Below, piece after piece: positions 23,107 through 39,850 of a stretch of 64,000 nucleotides of DNA. The notes below the pieces were generated by a model. That model saw only the letters and a program-made list of their open reading frames with translations, searched no databases and had not been told where the DNA came from. Each line of letters opens with the position of its first letter. Position 1 is the first letter of the stretch. The DNA lies in contig NC_079219.1 in the NCBI RefSeq assembly GCF_029633865.1, forward strand, positions 12,087,420-12,151,419, written 5' to 3'. Position numbers and translations under genes: made by a program. This DNA is from Lampris incognitus (Eukaryota > Chordata > Actinopteri > Lampriformes > Lampridae).

Positions 23107-23425
23107 TGTGCTGTACTGTGCTGTGCTGTACTGTGCTGTGCTGTGCTGTGCTGTACTGTGCTGTGCTGTACTGTACTGTACTGTACTGTACTGTGCTGTG
23201 CTGTACTGTGCTGTACTGTACTGTGCTGTAATGTGCTGTACTGTACTGTACTGTACTGTACTGTACTGTACTGTGCTGTGCTGTGCTGTGCTGTACTGTG
23301 CTGTACTGTGCTGTGCTGTACTGTGCTGTACTGTACTGTGCTGTAATGTGCTGTACTGTACTGTACTGTACTGTGCTGTGCTGTGCTGTGCTGTACTGTG
23401 CTGTGCTGTACTGTGCTGTGCTGTA
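23107..23425. repeat. CTGTR pentanucleotide satellite
   Basis: About 64 units of CTGTG or CTGTA alternate irregularly, with rare CTGTAATG variants. The unit is 5 bp, so every frame stays open; the Tyr/Ser/Thr/Ala/Gln-rich and Cys/Val/Leu-rich translations are artefacts. Confidence 0.95.
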
Positions 23426-23426
23426 A

Positions 23427-24559
23427 CTGTACGGGAGAGAGCTGTGCAGCTTCATGTCGCCTCCTCTCTCCGTCTCTGGCGCCTCTTCATGTGGCTGCAG
23501 ATGCAGTCTGATCCGTCCTGAGTTCAGGAGGCTTACTCGATCCGTGGTGGGCTCTGCTGTTAATGAATCCACTGACTGAAAGAAAGTACGACATCTTTGT
23601 GAGCAAGTCAATTCAACTAACACAAGAGGGTTGACGTTTTGGAGCGATTCGTTTGCGAATCGCACATCACTGAAGGCTTTCTGCAACTACATTCCTGAGG
23701 AGCTCAAAGAGGTTTGTTTGGTGTAAGGAAAGGTATGTTACTGAAAACCACATTACTGAAACTTTGTAGAAAAGATGCAAGGGAGAAATACGCCGCAAAA
23801 GGTTAATTTAGGAGCAAATTGGAGTTACATCACTGACAGCAAATGGCTGTAGTTAATTTGGTTTTATAGGCCTATATGGGATTTTCAGGCTTTAAATCTG
23901 CATGATGGCATTAAACAAATTCACAACATATTTTTACCCAGCTGAAAGAGCACACCACTATGTGTTGGGTGCAAAGTTGTTAATATCAGAAACTGTGTCA
24001 GATTTAAGCTAAAGCTCATTAAATGTGGACTTGAACCCAAACAGCCTGATTCCAATGGTCAAATCAGTAGTTTAAAACGACCTCACCATTTTGTTTGACC
24101 TATAACAACGATAAAAATTTACATATATCAATTAAAAATATTTTTTAAATACTTTTTTTTCTCAAAAAAAAGTTACTAATTACATTTTTTAAAATTACCT
24201 TATGGAAAGCCTTAACTACCAAATACATTTTCATGAGATTTCATGAGAGCATGAGAAACGCCCAAAAATATACCACTTTACAAGCAACGCGGGTGTCTGA
24301 GAAGGTAATGGTCAGCTGTTGCAAACTCTGAAACATTTGAAAATATAACACTTCAACCCCGTTCTGTTAGAAATTTTTATTTTTTTAATCAAACAAAAGC
24401 AACCCTTTTCCTGGATATTTCCAACTCGTCTTTTGCTCACTGTGTTGACGGTGCCTCATGGCCAGTGCTTGGACAAACTTCCTTGTCAAACGAAGCCTCG
24501 ATTAGCGTTAGATGGTTTGGGGTTTATTCTCCTGCTTGCCTGGTAATCAGAGAAACCGA
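23427..24559. other. No gene seen; right part probably paraoxonase 3' UTR
   Basis: No coding segment was recognised. The part next to 24560 is likely the 3' UTR of the paraoxonase gene; a reverse AATAAA (TTTATT) lies at about 24378-24384. Confidence 0.35.
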
Positions 24560-29433
<4,874 letters not shown>

Positions 29434-29564
29434 GTCGTTCTAGCTCGGCGAACCCGCACTCCTCCTCATCCACCTCCTCCGCCGGTGTGTCGCACTCGGG
29501 CGCTCTCGTCCACTCGGACGTTTCCGCCAGCAAGTAGTCGCGCCCGAACGACTCTTCTTCTCCA

Positions 29565-30165
29565 ACGGAGCTGAATCGAGTGCAACTGGACTTGGTTTAT
29601 ATCCGTGAAGACGCGTCGCCTCTCATCCAAGAGGCTTCCTCAGGTCGTGCCTTTCGGACTAGACCAAGCTAGTCTGACTGGCTGCTGATGAGACTCAGGT
29701 ATTTACCCTCTAGGAGTCGTTGTCAGAGCTGTTGATATGCGTGGCTCTTTGTGATCCGATGTTTACCAACGCCCGTCGCTAACAGAGCCATAGACATCTG
29801 ATCACAGAGCAACGCGTATCTATAGCTCTGACAACGACTCCTAGAGGGTAAATACCGAGTCTCATCACCAGCCAGTCAGACTAGTGTAAACTACTAATAA
29901 GACACATTAGCCCCTAGCTAACGGGTCTGACCCTTTAGCCGAGCGGTTAGTGATGCCGCCTTGTGGTGCAGTACACCCTCTATCGAATCCCGCACCGGGC
30001 AAGAATATAACCGGTTACACTAGCTTGGTCTAGTCAGAAAGGCACGACCTGAGGACGCCTCTTGGATGAGAGGCGACACGTCTTCACGGATATATACCAA
30101 GTCCAGTTGCACTAGATTCAACTCCTTTGGATAACCATGACAACCTGGATGAATGAGGACATTCA
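29565..30165. mobile_element. Foldback of two Penelope-like termini
   Basis: The left arm (about 29565-29735, starting GAATCGAGTGCAACTGG) is repeated inverted on the right (about 29815-30165, ending near AACCTGGATGAATG). The same sequence borders the Penelope ORF at 41331-41600. Each arm carries a hammerhead-like core in decayed form (29608-29650 minus, 30046-30085 plus). The right arm is split by copy D of the TG...CA element. It is non-coding. Confidence 0.7.
29885..30019 (+). mobile_element. Short TG...CA element with tRNA-like core, copy D
   Basis: This 135-bp unit runs from TGTAAACTAC to CCGGTTACA, flanked by CTAG on both sides (29881-29884 and 30020-30023). It contains a consensus A box (TAGCCGAGCGGTTAG) and ATCGAATCCCGC as B-box-like sequence. 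The host Penelope terminus shows clean resumption of sequence after it, so the limits are firm. It is a fossil. Confidence 0.75.
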
Positions 30166-30454
30166 CAGACACGACTCTTCTTCTCTTTTGTTGGTTTTGG
30201 GCGTCCAACGTGTTGCAGTACCGCTACCTACTGAAATGTAAGAACTTCACAGTACCGATGCACGTCCAGAGGGACCCCCATTCATGACGTTATCCGTTCT
30301 ATAACCCAGACCCAGTCCGAGTTGATGCAGATCCTTCCCGCGGTGTAACATCTCGGTCTTCTCCATATATGTCCACAACATTCAAATATCTCCTGGCAGC
30401 ATCCAGCACCATCTTGGTTCTTTCTGACTTGCCCTTTATTTCAATTTATGACCA

Positions 30455-31015
30455 AGGCGGCACGGTGGCGCAGTGTTTAGCGCGGTCGCCTCCCAGCAGA
30501 AGGTCCTGGGTTCGAGCCCCGGGGCAGTCCAACCTTGGGGGCTTCCCGGGTCGTCCTCTGTGTGGAGTGTAATGATCTGTGCCCTCTGGTTATGTTTACT
30601 TATAACATTAATAAAGCAAGGACGACTTCTCTCGTGCTGGGTGTTTATTCACCGACCGGATTCCCACTGACGTTGTTACGTACCTCACGTGACTTTGTTG
30701 TGGCGCTACGGAAAGCCGTAAGGGACATTAGCAAATCAAATATTACTAGCAAATATTACATGGAGTTTGCATGTTCTCCTCGTGTCTGTGTGGGTTTTCT
30801 CCGGGTGCTCCGGTTTCCTCTCATACCCCAAAGACATGTAGGTCAGGTGAATCGGCTGTACCAAGTTGTCCCTAAGTGTGTGTGTGTGTGTGTGTGTGTG
30901 TCTCGGCCCCGTGATGGTCTGTCCAGGGTGTCTCCCTGCCTGTCACCCAATGACCGTTGGGATAGGCTCCAGCACCCTGAGAGCAGGATAAGAGGTTTGG
31001 ATAATGGATGGATGG
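30455..31015 (+). mobile_element. RTE-tailed tRNA-headed SINE, full length
   Basis: The head has an A box (TGGCGCAGTGTTTAGC) and a B box (GGGTTCGAGCCCC). The body follows (TTTGCATGTTCTCC, GTGTGGGTTTTCTCCGGG), then a GT run and a tail with AGCAGGATAAGAGGTTTGG and ATGGATGGATGGA. It is flanked by AATTTATGACCA on both sides (30443-30454 and 31016-31027), as expected from target-primed reverse transcription. A 193-bp LTR-like insert lies inside it. Confidence 0.85.
30568..30760 (+). mobile_element. Solo-LTR-like insert (193 bp)
   Basis: The insert begins TGTAATGATC and ends AATATTACA (TG...CA with TGTAAT/ATTACA inverted ends). It is flanked by a perfect 5-bp duplication TGGAG (30563-30567 and 30761-30765) and contains an AATAAA-type signal near 30610. 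It is probably a solo LTR of an unidentified LTR element and carries no genes. The host SINE resumes exactly after it. Confidence 0.65.
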
Positions 31016-31200
31016 AATTTATGACCATGGCAATGAATACCAAAATCCTTTTCTTGTCCATGCAGATATTCTGGTCAGCTCCATCTCTTTTCTGCTCCGG
31101 TTCTTTTTGCACTTCCACCATCTCGTCATTTCTCTCCATCCTCTCAGCAGCTTTGGCGTACGACAATCCTACTTGTGCTCTTATCTTATTCACTTTCTCT

Positions 31201-32429
31201 TCCTTAATTTTATTTTATTTTTTTTGTTGGACACTGCACTGACCCTATATCACGATTTCCATTGCAGTGCAGGCACTTTGCTTGCGCTTTATCAACTTTA
31301 CACTCCTCCGCTTTGCAGTTGTCCTCCCCCCATCTCCCATATCTTCTGACTCCATTACATACTGCGGCAACACGTCCATCCATATTTTTGACAACAATTT
31401 ATATGAGAGGAGCTCTCTCACATGGCCTCATCCTGTAACTCACAGGATCAAAGGTCATAGGTCAAACACACAGAACTACTATCCTCCTTCTCCTCTTCTC
31501 AGATCTAATCATTCTGCTGGCCCCACACACTCCTGCAACATCCCGAAATGACTCGGCCTCTACTTAGAGCGGCACACCACTTATCACTCCCTTCTTCTTT
31601 GCTTTTAATCCGAGTGGGAAGCAAGTCACACAGAGATAACTTCTAAATACCTCGAGCTTAAGGGCTCTAACCCTCTGACGCTTCAGCGATAACCACCCAC
31701 CTTCTAGTTATCCCAATCGATCGTACATCTCCAGGTTTTCCCTCTACAAACTTATCGGCATCACGTGGGTCCTTGAAATTTATTTCTTAGTACGATCTGT
31801 AGAACAAAGCTGGTCTGTTTAATGACGATTTTATTTTCAGGTATATGCAACTCAGCAATGTGGCTACAGACACACTCTGTTCCTCACTCAGGGGTGTAGC
31901 ACAAAATTCTGGGGCCCATACATAAGCAGCCTCTGTGGGCCTTTACTCTTGTGTCTCTCATGCAACACTTTTTTGAGTTCTAGCATACTGTATATTATTT
32001 ACAATCACGGTACATTAATCTATTTTAAACTAACTTAACCTAACCTTAATATAACTTAACTATCTTGCAGTGATTGAAAAAAAAATGCAGCGTATCGCTT
32101 CAAACTTTGATGCATCTTAGGGTGCTGATGCTGACACCCATGATGTTTATTCCACAGTAAATGCCCACTGACGGGACTTCCTGCTTGCAAAGTCGTTGAT
32201 TAGATCTTTAAAGTCCAATTGTTTAGCTAATCGGTTTTCAGTTGAGAGTAGAGCCGGGCTGTTCAGCCTCTCCTGGGACGTCGTTGATCTGATCTTTGCT
32301 TGTGCTTGATTTATTACTTGTTTTTAAGGCTTTAAATCTGGCTGGCACCATCTTATTTATCTGAGCTAATATGTCATCATAAACCAGTCAGAGCACTCAG
32401 GTCAGCAAACCAGATGCTCTCACATGTTC
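31201..32429. other. Intergenic, no gene seen
   Basis: No recognisable coding domain; open frames are short. Probably decayed repeat sequence. Confidence 0.4.
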
Positions 32430-32750
32430 CCAGATCCAGGCTCAAGAATAGGGGTGCATAAGATCTGCTCAGACCCTAGAGGCTTCTACATCTTTGTTAA
32501 AGACCTACCTCTTCTTGCTGGCATTCAATTCCAGTTGAGCTTGACACCATGATTTCATTGTGCAAATATACTTTTACTCTTATGTTTTATTGTTTACATT
32601 TTATATTCTTTATTCTATGTCTTCTTTACATATATTTTTATATTCATGTGTGTTACTTATTCTATACTATATTTTAAACTTGTGCAGTGCTCTGGTTCAA
32701 CTGTGGTTGTTTTAAATGTGCTATATAAATAAACTTGTCTTGACTTGTAT
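32430..32750 (+). mobile_element. L2-type LINE 3' tail
   Basis: TTAAAGACCTACCTCTTC near 32495 and the tail TGTGGTTGTTTTAAATGTGC, TATATAAATAAACTTG, TCTTGACTTG match the 3' end usual for fish L2 elements. Confidence 0.65.
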
Positions 32751-33049
32751 CAGCAGTCAGTCGCCACAGGACTAGATGAGCTGCAATGAGAGATGCTCGT
32801 CAGGGGTGGACTAAACCATTCTGCACCTCTTGTAAGGGGTGAGAAGGGCCTCAGAGTGGGCTGAGGGGGGCCTCAGAGAGCCCCCACTATTTTCTTTTAA
32901 GTCCCTCAACCGATGTATTCAGCCAGTTTTAACCGAAGGTATGACACTAATTAGTTAGAAATAAAAATTTGCAAACCAAAACAAACTTTTAATTCCAGGC
33001 TTCCCAAAGCCCCCCTCCTCCCTTCTGGGCCCTGGTAGCCCCCCCCCCC

Positions 33050-33735
33050 CACTACAATTCCCCTGTCCTCACTCGCCTCCTCTTGCAACAATCTCTGCCC
33101 TCTATCCAAACCTGCTCGTAATGCCCCCCTAGTCCATGGCTCACTGAGGTCATCAGAGAGCAAAGGACGGGGCTCAGAGCAGCAGAGAGAAAATGGCGTA
33201 AAACCAGAGAGTCCACTGACCTCAGTGACCACCAGTGTCTCCTAGCATCATTCTCCTCCAGCTTAAAAACAGCTAAGGCCGCTTCATATCAGAAAAGAGC
33301 TGTGGCGCCGCTAATGCTCGAAAAATGTTTTCTGCTTTTAACTCACTCCTCAGTCCTCCCCTGACCGCCACTCGGCTCACCCCAGACATGTTGGTCTCGT
33401 ACTTTACCGATAAGGTTTCTGCCATCAGTAACCAGTTCTCTGAGCCTGACCAACTGTCTGCCGCTGCCAGCTAACAGTGCCTCACTCACCTAATTCTGCC
33501 CCCTGACCGAGGACGAAGTCTCCAAGCTTCTACTGGGCTCTCGTCCCACTACCTGTCTGCTGGACCCAATACCATCCAACCTCCTACAAACCATCCCCCC
33601 GCACTTAAACCTGCAGTCACACACATCATCAACTCCTCGCTTGAAACGGGTGTGTTCCCCACTGCATTTAAGCAAGCACGGGTCACCCTGCTGCTCAAAA
33701 AACCTACACTCAACCCAGCCCAGGGTGAAAACTAA
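33050..33735 (+). mobile_element. L2-type LINE ORF2 fragment
   Basis: Translated blocks read PWLTEVIREQR, AERKWRKTREST, FNSLLSPPLTATRLTPDML, VSYFTDKVSAISNQ, then LDPIPSNLLQ-type sequence and VFPTAFKQARVTLLLKKPTL, all typical of the linker and early reverse transcriptase part of L2 ORF2. Stops and frameshifts interrupt it and the catalytic part is absent. Confidence 0.75.
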
Positions 33736-33839
33736 CAGCTGCCTTGTGACGCCAAACGGATCAGCTATAAACACAGTAAGCTTCCTGGCTTTCTCTCTCC
33801 TTTGTCTCCTGCGCCATCCTGCTTTGTGCAGGGTCATGA

Positions 33840-36800
33840 GCTTCTTCCTGATAATACTATAACGGAGCTCAGCCAGTGGTGGTTTCTCCTCCTTGGTTGC
33901 TACCTCGAACTGCCTTGCCAGAGTCCAAAGCTCTTGCCACAGTTGGTGGATCTTGTCTGCCCTTCAGTTCATTGTGTAGTTGGGTCTGGTGATCTTGCTC
34001 TCTTCAACACCAAACCCCTCTGCTGCAAAACTGACAATGATGGTTGTCATCATCAGAAGTCGTCTGTCTGCGTCTCCCTTTGCTGTTGAGATGATGATTC
34101 TGGCTGCGTCCTCATCAAATTGGTGCCACTCTCTATGCTAGCTTGCTGGAGGCCACATGATTAGACTCCGCTGAACTACTCTGCTGTGAGCCAGAGAGCT
34201 TAACACATGGAGGTTCAGGGCTCTGTGGGGTGTCTGCAGGCTGGGCTCCTCCTGCATCTCACCAGCAGTGGGTTCTGTGCACTGTGCTGCTCCCCTCCGT
34301 GCCAGTCATTTCATTCGGGCTTGATGGATTTTAAAGCCATGCTCGTTCTTGCAGACCTTACCACAAATGCATCTTCGAGTTGTCGTCATTGATAATCCAT
34401 TTGCCAAGGTTGTCATCGTTGGGTCCATCCTATTGGGGTGCTCATTCTCCCCCCCTCTCAGGTTCCCCTGGGGTTATATCCCTTATGTGTTCTGTAGCTT
34501 ATTTTGGGGTTCTTCCTCACAAAAGATGCAGGTTGGGCTACTACCCATCTCTCTGAGCTGTCAACTGTCTCTCCAGTCATGACCAATCTGTTCTTGGTGG
34601 TCACCCAGCCTATTCCTGGGTGTCACAGGCTGAACCAGTTTGAATGACTCGAAGATACATCCTAGGATGCACTGGGACACATAATCAGTGATGTTTCATG
34701 AGGTCCTTGGATGTTGTGGGTCTTTTAACATCATACACCCTCTCTCAGGCGACCCAGCCAGGGTTGATTAGGCCTTGGCTTGTGTCCCAGCAGCATTGGC
34801 CCACAGATCACTCCTTCTGATCCAAAGCCATCTGCAGGCTGTTATGTCTGCACACATCGACAGTGCTGCATTTGATTTGGTGCTGTTCTATTGCGCTGGG
34901 ATGATGCCTGCGGGCTCTGGGTTGTTTGATCGGGTCTGCCTGTGATGCTGTGTCAGTCTAAATAAAGAATGCCACGGAGAGGTTGTGTCGAGCGACAGCG
35001 CTGTGTCCTGACGTGATTTCTAAATATAATATTGGCGACGAGGATGGCTGATATCTCTCTCCCACCACCTGCCCCCTTCCTGGCATTATCTGGCGAGCCT
35101 CCGGTACCATGGACTCGCTGGCTACATAGTTTTGAAAATTAAATCATCGCCTCAGGGCTCGACGACGTGAGCCAGGCCAGGAAGACGGCTCTGTTGCTAC
35201 ACTGCTTGTGAGCAGAGGGTCATCGTGTGCTCGGGACTCTGGGGAACATCACAAACTTGGACGAAGCTGTGGGACTTATGAGCACCCATTTCGCTGCTCC
35301 ACAGAGTGCCCTCCTTCGGCGATTTATATTCCGTCAGCGACACCAACTGCCTGGTGAGTCTGTGCAGCAGTACGTAGCTAATTTGCGAGGGCTAGCTAGC
35401 TCATGCAAGTTTGGCGCGCTTCAGGACGAGATGGTTCGCGACCAGCTAATCGAACACACCAACAACGCAAAGTTGCGTGAGACTCTCCTGCTGGAAAAAG
35501 ACGATCTGCTGCTGTCCAGAGCACTTACCATCGCACTACAGGTTGAGGGAGCAGCTGAAGTGTGCTGCTATGCTAAATACACAGCAAGTGGCTACCTCCA
35601 GTCAAGCTGCCAACGACTCCTCCCTCTACTCACGGCTGCCCCTCGGGACGCAACGCAGCCAGAGCGAGGCGGGCGCCGACTCCACTGGGGACGTCTTGCA
35701 ACTGCAACGACGGCGTTCTCGGCCCCGCCCTCAACAGTCCTGTGGTAACTGTGGGTCTCGGTCTCATGTTTAAAGGGCTCAGAACTGCCCTGCCCGTGGC
35801 CAGACATGCCGTAGCTGCGGTAAGCACAATCACTTTGCCAACGTCTGTCGATCTTCCCCGGCTGGGTCAGAGGGCCACACCCCCCAGTCTTCAACCGCCG
35901 TCATTCAAAAGGTGAGCTCTGAGCCAGTGTCATTCAAATCATGCACAGTCAACATTAATGATGTGTGCATCCCCCTGCTGTTGGACACCGGTGCAGGTGT
36001 GTCTCTCCTGAATGTTGATACCTACAGTCAACTTTTCGGTTCACTGCCACTGTCCGCACCCTCAGCTGTCCTCTGTGGGTATGGTGACTCCAAAATCGAT
36101 CTGGTTGGCTCTCTCCAACTGACTGTCCGCTATGGAACCAAGCTGGTGCCCAATGCAGTTTTTCATGTGGCACGCCGTGGGGCCAACCTGATGGGCCTGG
36201 ACCTGTTCTCCGCTCTGGGGTTCTCCCTCTTAGACACAAGGGGGGCAGCAATCCTGACTGTTGCCACACCTTGGCAGCAGAAGTGGCCATCGCTGTTTAT
36301 GGGGCTGGGCTGCCTCTCCGCCTTCGCCCATCAACCTCTCCTCAACCCTGCTGTGAAATCTGCCATCCAACCACTGTGCCGCATCCCGTTGGCTCTCCGT
36401 GATGGGGTCTCCGCCGAGCTGCAACAACTGCTGGAAGCTGGCATCATTGAACCGGTGGACGCGTCACCTTGGGTCTCAAACTTCATGGTGGCTAAGAAGA
36501 AGTCGGGGGGCCTGCGTGTCTGCATCGATCTACGTGCAGTAAATAAGGCAGTGGTCCCTGATAAGTATCCACTGCCCACCTCAGAAGAACTCACTGCTCA
36601 GTTCTATGGCTCTGAGGTGTTCTCCAAGCTCGACCTCAGACAGGGGTACTTACAGGTGCCCCTCCACCCCAGCAGCCGAAACCTCACAGCCTTTGTGACA
36701 CATGCAGGAGTGTTTCGCTACACCAGGATGCCTTTCGGTCTCAGCTCCGCCCCTAGCTGCTTCCAGAAGATCATGGTCTCCGTGCTGGCTGGCATACTGG

Positions 36801-39800
36801 GCGTGGCCATTTATCTGGACGATATAGTGGTACACGGGCCCACCAGTGAAATCCACGACAAGCGCCTCAACATGGTCTTCGCAGCCCTGTCCAAGCACAA
36901 GCTAACTCTCAATGCTGAGAAATGTGTCCTCTGTGTGCCAGCCATCGACTTCGTGGGGTTCCGGCTGTCAGCGAGCGGTGTAACTCCACTACAATCCAAC
37001 GTGGACGCCATTCAGGCCATCCCTGAGCCCAGCTCGGCCGCCCAGGTCGCCTCCTTCCTGGGTATGACCTGAAGTTTCTTCCCCAGTACTCTGCGACCAC
37101 AGCCCCCCTGCGCCAGCTGCTGCGTAAGGACGAGCCATGGGTGTGGTCAAAGGCATGCAGTGACGCTGTGCATGATCTCAAGACTCAACTGACTTCACCA
37201 CCAGTGTTGGCTCACTTTGACATCTCCAGCTCCACCTTTTTGACCTGTGACGCATCAGCCACAGCGATAGGGGCCGTGCTGTCTCAAACCCAGAACGGTG
37301 TGGAGAAGCCCATCGCCTTCGCCTCCTGTGCCCTCAACCTGACCGAGCAGCGGTACTCCGTGGGTGAGCGTGAGGCGTTAGCCTGTATCTGGGCTTGTGA
37401 AAGGTGGCACCTCTACCTCTATGGCCGCTCCTTCACCCTCAGGACAGATCACCAGGCCCTGACAGCGCTGCTGTCCACATCTGGGACAGGCCACAAACCC
37501 CTGAGGCTGCACCGCTGGTCTGACCGCCTCCACCAGTACAACTTCAGCCTGCAGTTCACCCCAGGCAGAGACAATGTTGTCGCCGACCTGCTCTCTCGCT
37601 CTGTCTCCACCCCAGCTCCACAGATGGACACTGACTGTGTGGAAAAGGACATTGTCCAAATGCTACACACACCCCTTCAGGCCACTGTCTCTCTGCAGAA
37701 GCTGAGGGCAGCCTCCGAACAGGACCCTGTCCTCTCCCAGCTCCGCACCTACATCCAGAACGGCTGGCCTCACAAGGTCCCACAGGAGCTGGCTACGTTC
37801 GCCCGAGTCAGACGGGCTCTCCTGCTGGAACGACACCTGCGTGGCACGTGGGTTTTGCACAGTGGTCCCAGCTGCTCTCCGTGCACGTGTTTTGAATACG
37901 GCGCATGAAGGCCACCTGGGCATTGTGAAACTGAAACAGCGCTGCCGAGACCTGGTGTGGTGGCCGGGGATAGACAGAGATATTGAGGCTCTGGTGAAGG
38001 ACTGTTCTGCCTGCCTTGTGAGTGGCAAGACTGGCCACCAGGCTCCCCCACCCCTGCAACCTCTCGCCTGGCCCTCTCAGCCCTGGGAACACCTGCAGTT
38101 GGACATTTGTAGTGAGATCCATGGAGTTCCCCACCACCAAAGCTTCATGGTGGTCGCCTACGATCTACACTCAAAATGGCCTGAACTCACCACTTCCGGC
38201 ACTGTGACCTCACAGATCATCATCGACTTCCTGGACTCTCTTTTCTCTCGCTGGGGCCTCCCAAAGACCATCACCACTGACAACGGCCCTCAGCTGGTCT
38301 CTGCTGAGTTCACTGCTTATCTCGAAAGCAAGGGCATCCGTCATATATGCACTGCGTACTACCACCCCCAGGCCAATGGCGGAGTTGAACGTTTTCACCA
38401 GTCACTGAAGAACGGCCTCAGAGCACACATGGCCCAAGGGTGCTCTTTCACGCAGGCCATCCGTCACACTCTGCTGCACTATCGGGCCACACAGCACTCG
38501 ACCACAGGCGTCTCCCCAGCCTCTCTCATGCTAGGCCGGGAACTGTGCATGCCCCTTGATAGGCTCCGCCCCTCCACACCTCAGGCACCTCCCTCTGGGG
38601 TCAGAGCCTCAGTCACTCGTCAGCAGACGCGGATGAAGCAACGGTTTGACCAGTCAAAATGAACCAGGGTGCCAGACATCAATGTGTCAGACTGGGTCAG
38701 GGTCCGCAGGCCCCACAGGGACAATAAAATGGCTTCATACTGGTCCTCTCCTCTCCAAGTCACCCGTCAGCTGGGCCCAGCCACTTACCTCCTCAGCGAT
38801 GGCACTCGGTGGCACTCCAGTCGTCTACGGAAGGTGTCAGCTCCGCCACACACAGCTGGTGACACAACCATAGCCATTCCCTCAGCATGGCGAGACGCCC
38901 CGGGGCTTCATGCAGCTCCTACACGGGCCCCAGACATTTCTGGGCCTCAGCTCCCCCTGCCATCTCCCTCCCCACCTCGGCCTGCCCAGCCTCAGGCCGC
39001 CCCGCGACCTGTTCGCACACGTTTACGCCCTGGCCACCTAGAGGACTTTGTGTCAACCTTTCATGTTTGAAATCCTGCCGGGGGAGGGGGGGGGAAATGT
39101 TATGTCTGCACACATCGACAGTGCTGCATTTGATTTGGTGCTGTTCTATTGTGCTGGGATCGATTGGTGATGCCTGCGGGCTCTGGGTTGTTTGATCGGG
39201 TCTGCCTGTGATGCTGTGTCAGTCTAAATAAAGAATGCAACGTAGCGGTTGTGTTGAGCGACAGCGCTGTGTCCTGACGTGATTTCTAAATACAATACAG
39301 GCCCTCTCTGCAGCCTCCATGGAAGATTTGATGGCTTTCCTTTTAGCAGCCCCAGTAATGCCAAGTAGAGTGTAAAGCTTGCACAGTGAGTGTGATGTTC
39401 AGTATTAGGGGAATACACCTTTAAGGACACAGGGAGTTATGGGATGGTAAACAGAGCAGCCACTGGAGCGGGAAGGTAGACGAGAGTCAGTCGGATTATG
39501 TGCACGTTATGCATGGAGCGAAATAAACATGCCGAAGTTCCACGGCTAATTCAGAAACGGTGTTATAATCTGTGAGAGTGAAAAGTAGGTCATTACAGCG
39601 AGCGGCCAGCAAAGCATCTACACCCCATTTCACTGGGCTCACAACATGCCTTCCAGCCTCTCCTCTGGCACTGATCCACCAGCTCCTGGTACTTGGATAA
39701 CTTCCGCTCATTTGCCTCCTCCATCCGGTCCTCCCAAGAGCCATCAGCTCCACAAGGAATACCTGTTTTGAAGAGGTTGACAATAGCGCTGTCTGGCCTC

Positions 39801-39850
39801 AACAAGGTTGCCACAGTGTGGTCCGGGAAGCTGAGCTGCCTACCCCCAAG
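33840..39850 (-). mobile_element. Older retroelement split by a Ty3/Gypsy insertion
   Basis: On the minus strand the right flank (39303-39850) reads EDRMEEANERKLSKYQELV, QRRGWKACCEPSEMGCRCF and a following stretch, and the left flank (about 34700-34834) continues the same conserved protein, so the Ty3/Gypsy element lies inside it in the opposite direction. This protein family is common in fish repeats; I regard it as a non-LTR-type ORF, but the clade is not certain. The part at 33840-34700 has no clear domain and is assigned only by position. Confidence 0.45.
34840..39297 (+). mobile_element. Ty3/Gypsy LTR retrotransposon, both LTRs, broken
   Basis: The 5' LTR (34840-35031) and 3' LTR (39098-39297) begin TGTTATGTCTGC and differ by about six substitutions and one 8-bp indel, so roughly 3% divergence and a fairly recent insertion. 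The flanking duplication is CAGGC (34835-34839 and 39298-39302). The primer-binding site at 35033-35047, TGGCGACGAGGATGG, complements the 3' end of tRNA-Ser(GCT). Parts in order: gag-like about 35200-35750, zinc knuckles about 35750-35850, protease (LLLDTGAGVS) about 35960-36010, reverse transcriptase (YLDDIVV) about 36430-36960, RNase H about 37200-37540, integrase (HPQANGGVERF) about 37900-38430. A G-rich polypurine tract precedes the 3' LTR. No envelope gene was seen. The element is broken, with a handful of breaks, and is treated as a fossil. Confidence 0.92.

Larger units (their letters stand above)
30195..31200 (-). mobile_element. LINE ORF1-like remnant split by a SINE
   Basis: On the minus strand, NKIRAQVGLSYAKAAERM and DQNICMDKKRILVFIAMVI (right of the SINE) and EIKGKSERTKMVLDAARRYL with VVDIYGEDRD (left of it) read as one ORF1-type protein seen in fish LINEs. 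The plus-strand SINE at 30455-31015 separates the two parts. It is a decayed fragment; the clade is unknown. Confidence 0.5.

Noticed and set aside
23069-23686. Frames rich in Tyr-Ser-Thr-Ala-Gln or Cys-Val-Leu
   Set aside because: They come from the CTGTR pentanucleotide satellite.
29940-30000. tRNA-Ser-like gene in copy D
   Set aside because: A good A box but no full acceptor stem or anticodon arm could be folded; it recurs inside the TG...CA element family.
30459-30520. tRNA gene-like sequence
   Set aside because: A and B boxes are present, but the cloverleaf is not, and the sequence continues into a SINE body with a LINE-type tail. The same applies to the heads near 10045, 10343, 25921, 47403, 59672 and 61460.
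34349-34582. 77-codon plus-strand frame before the Ty3/Gypsy element
   Set aside because: No domain; it lies antisense within the older retroelement region.
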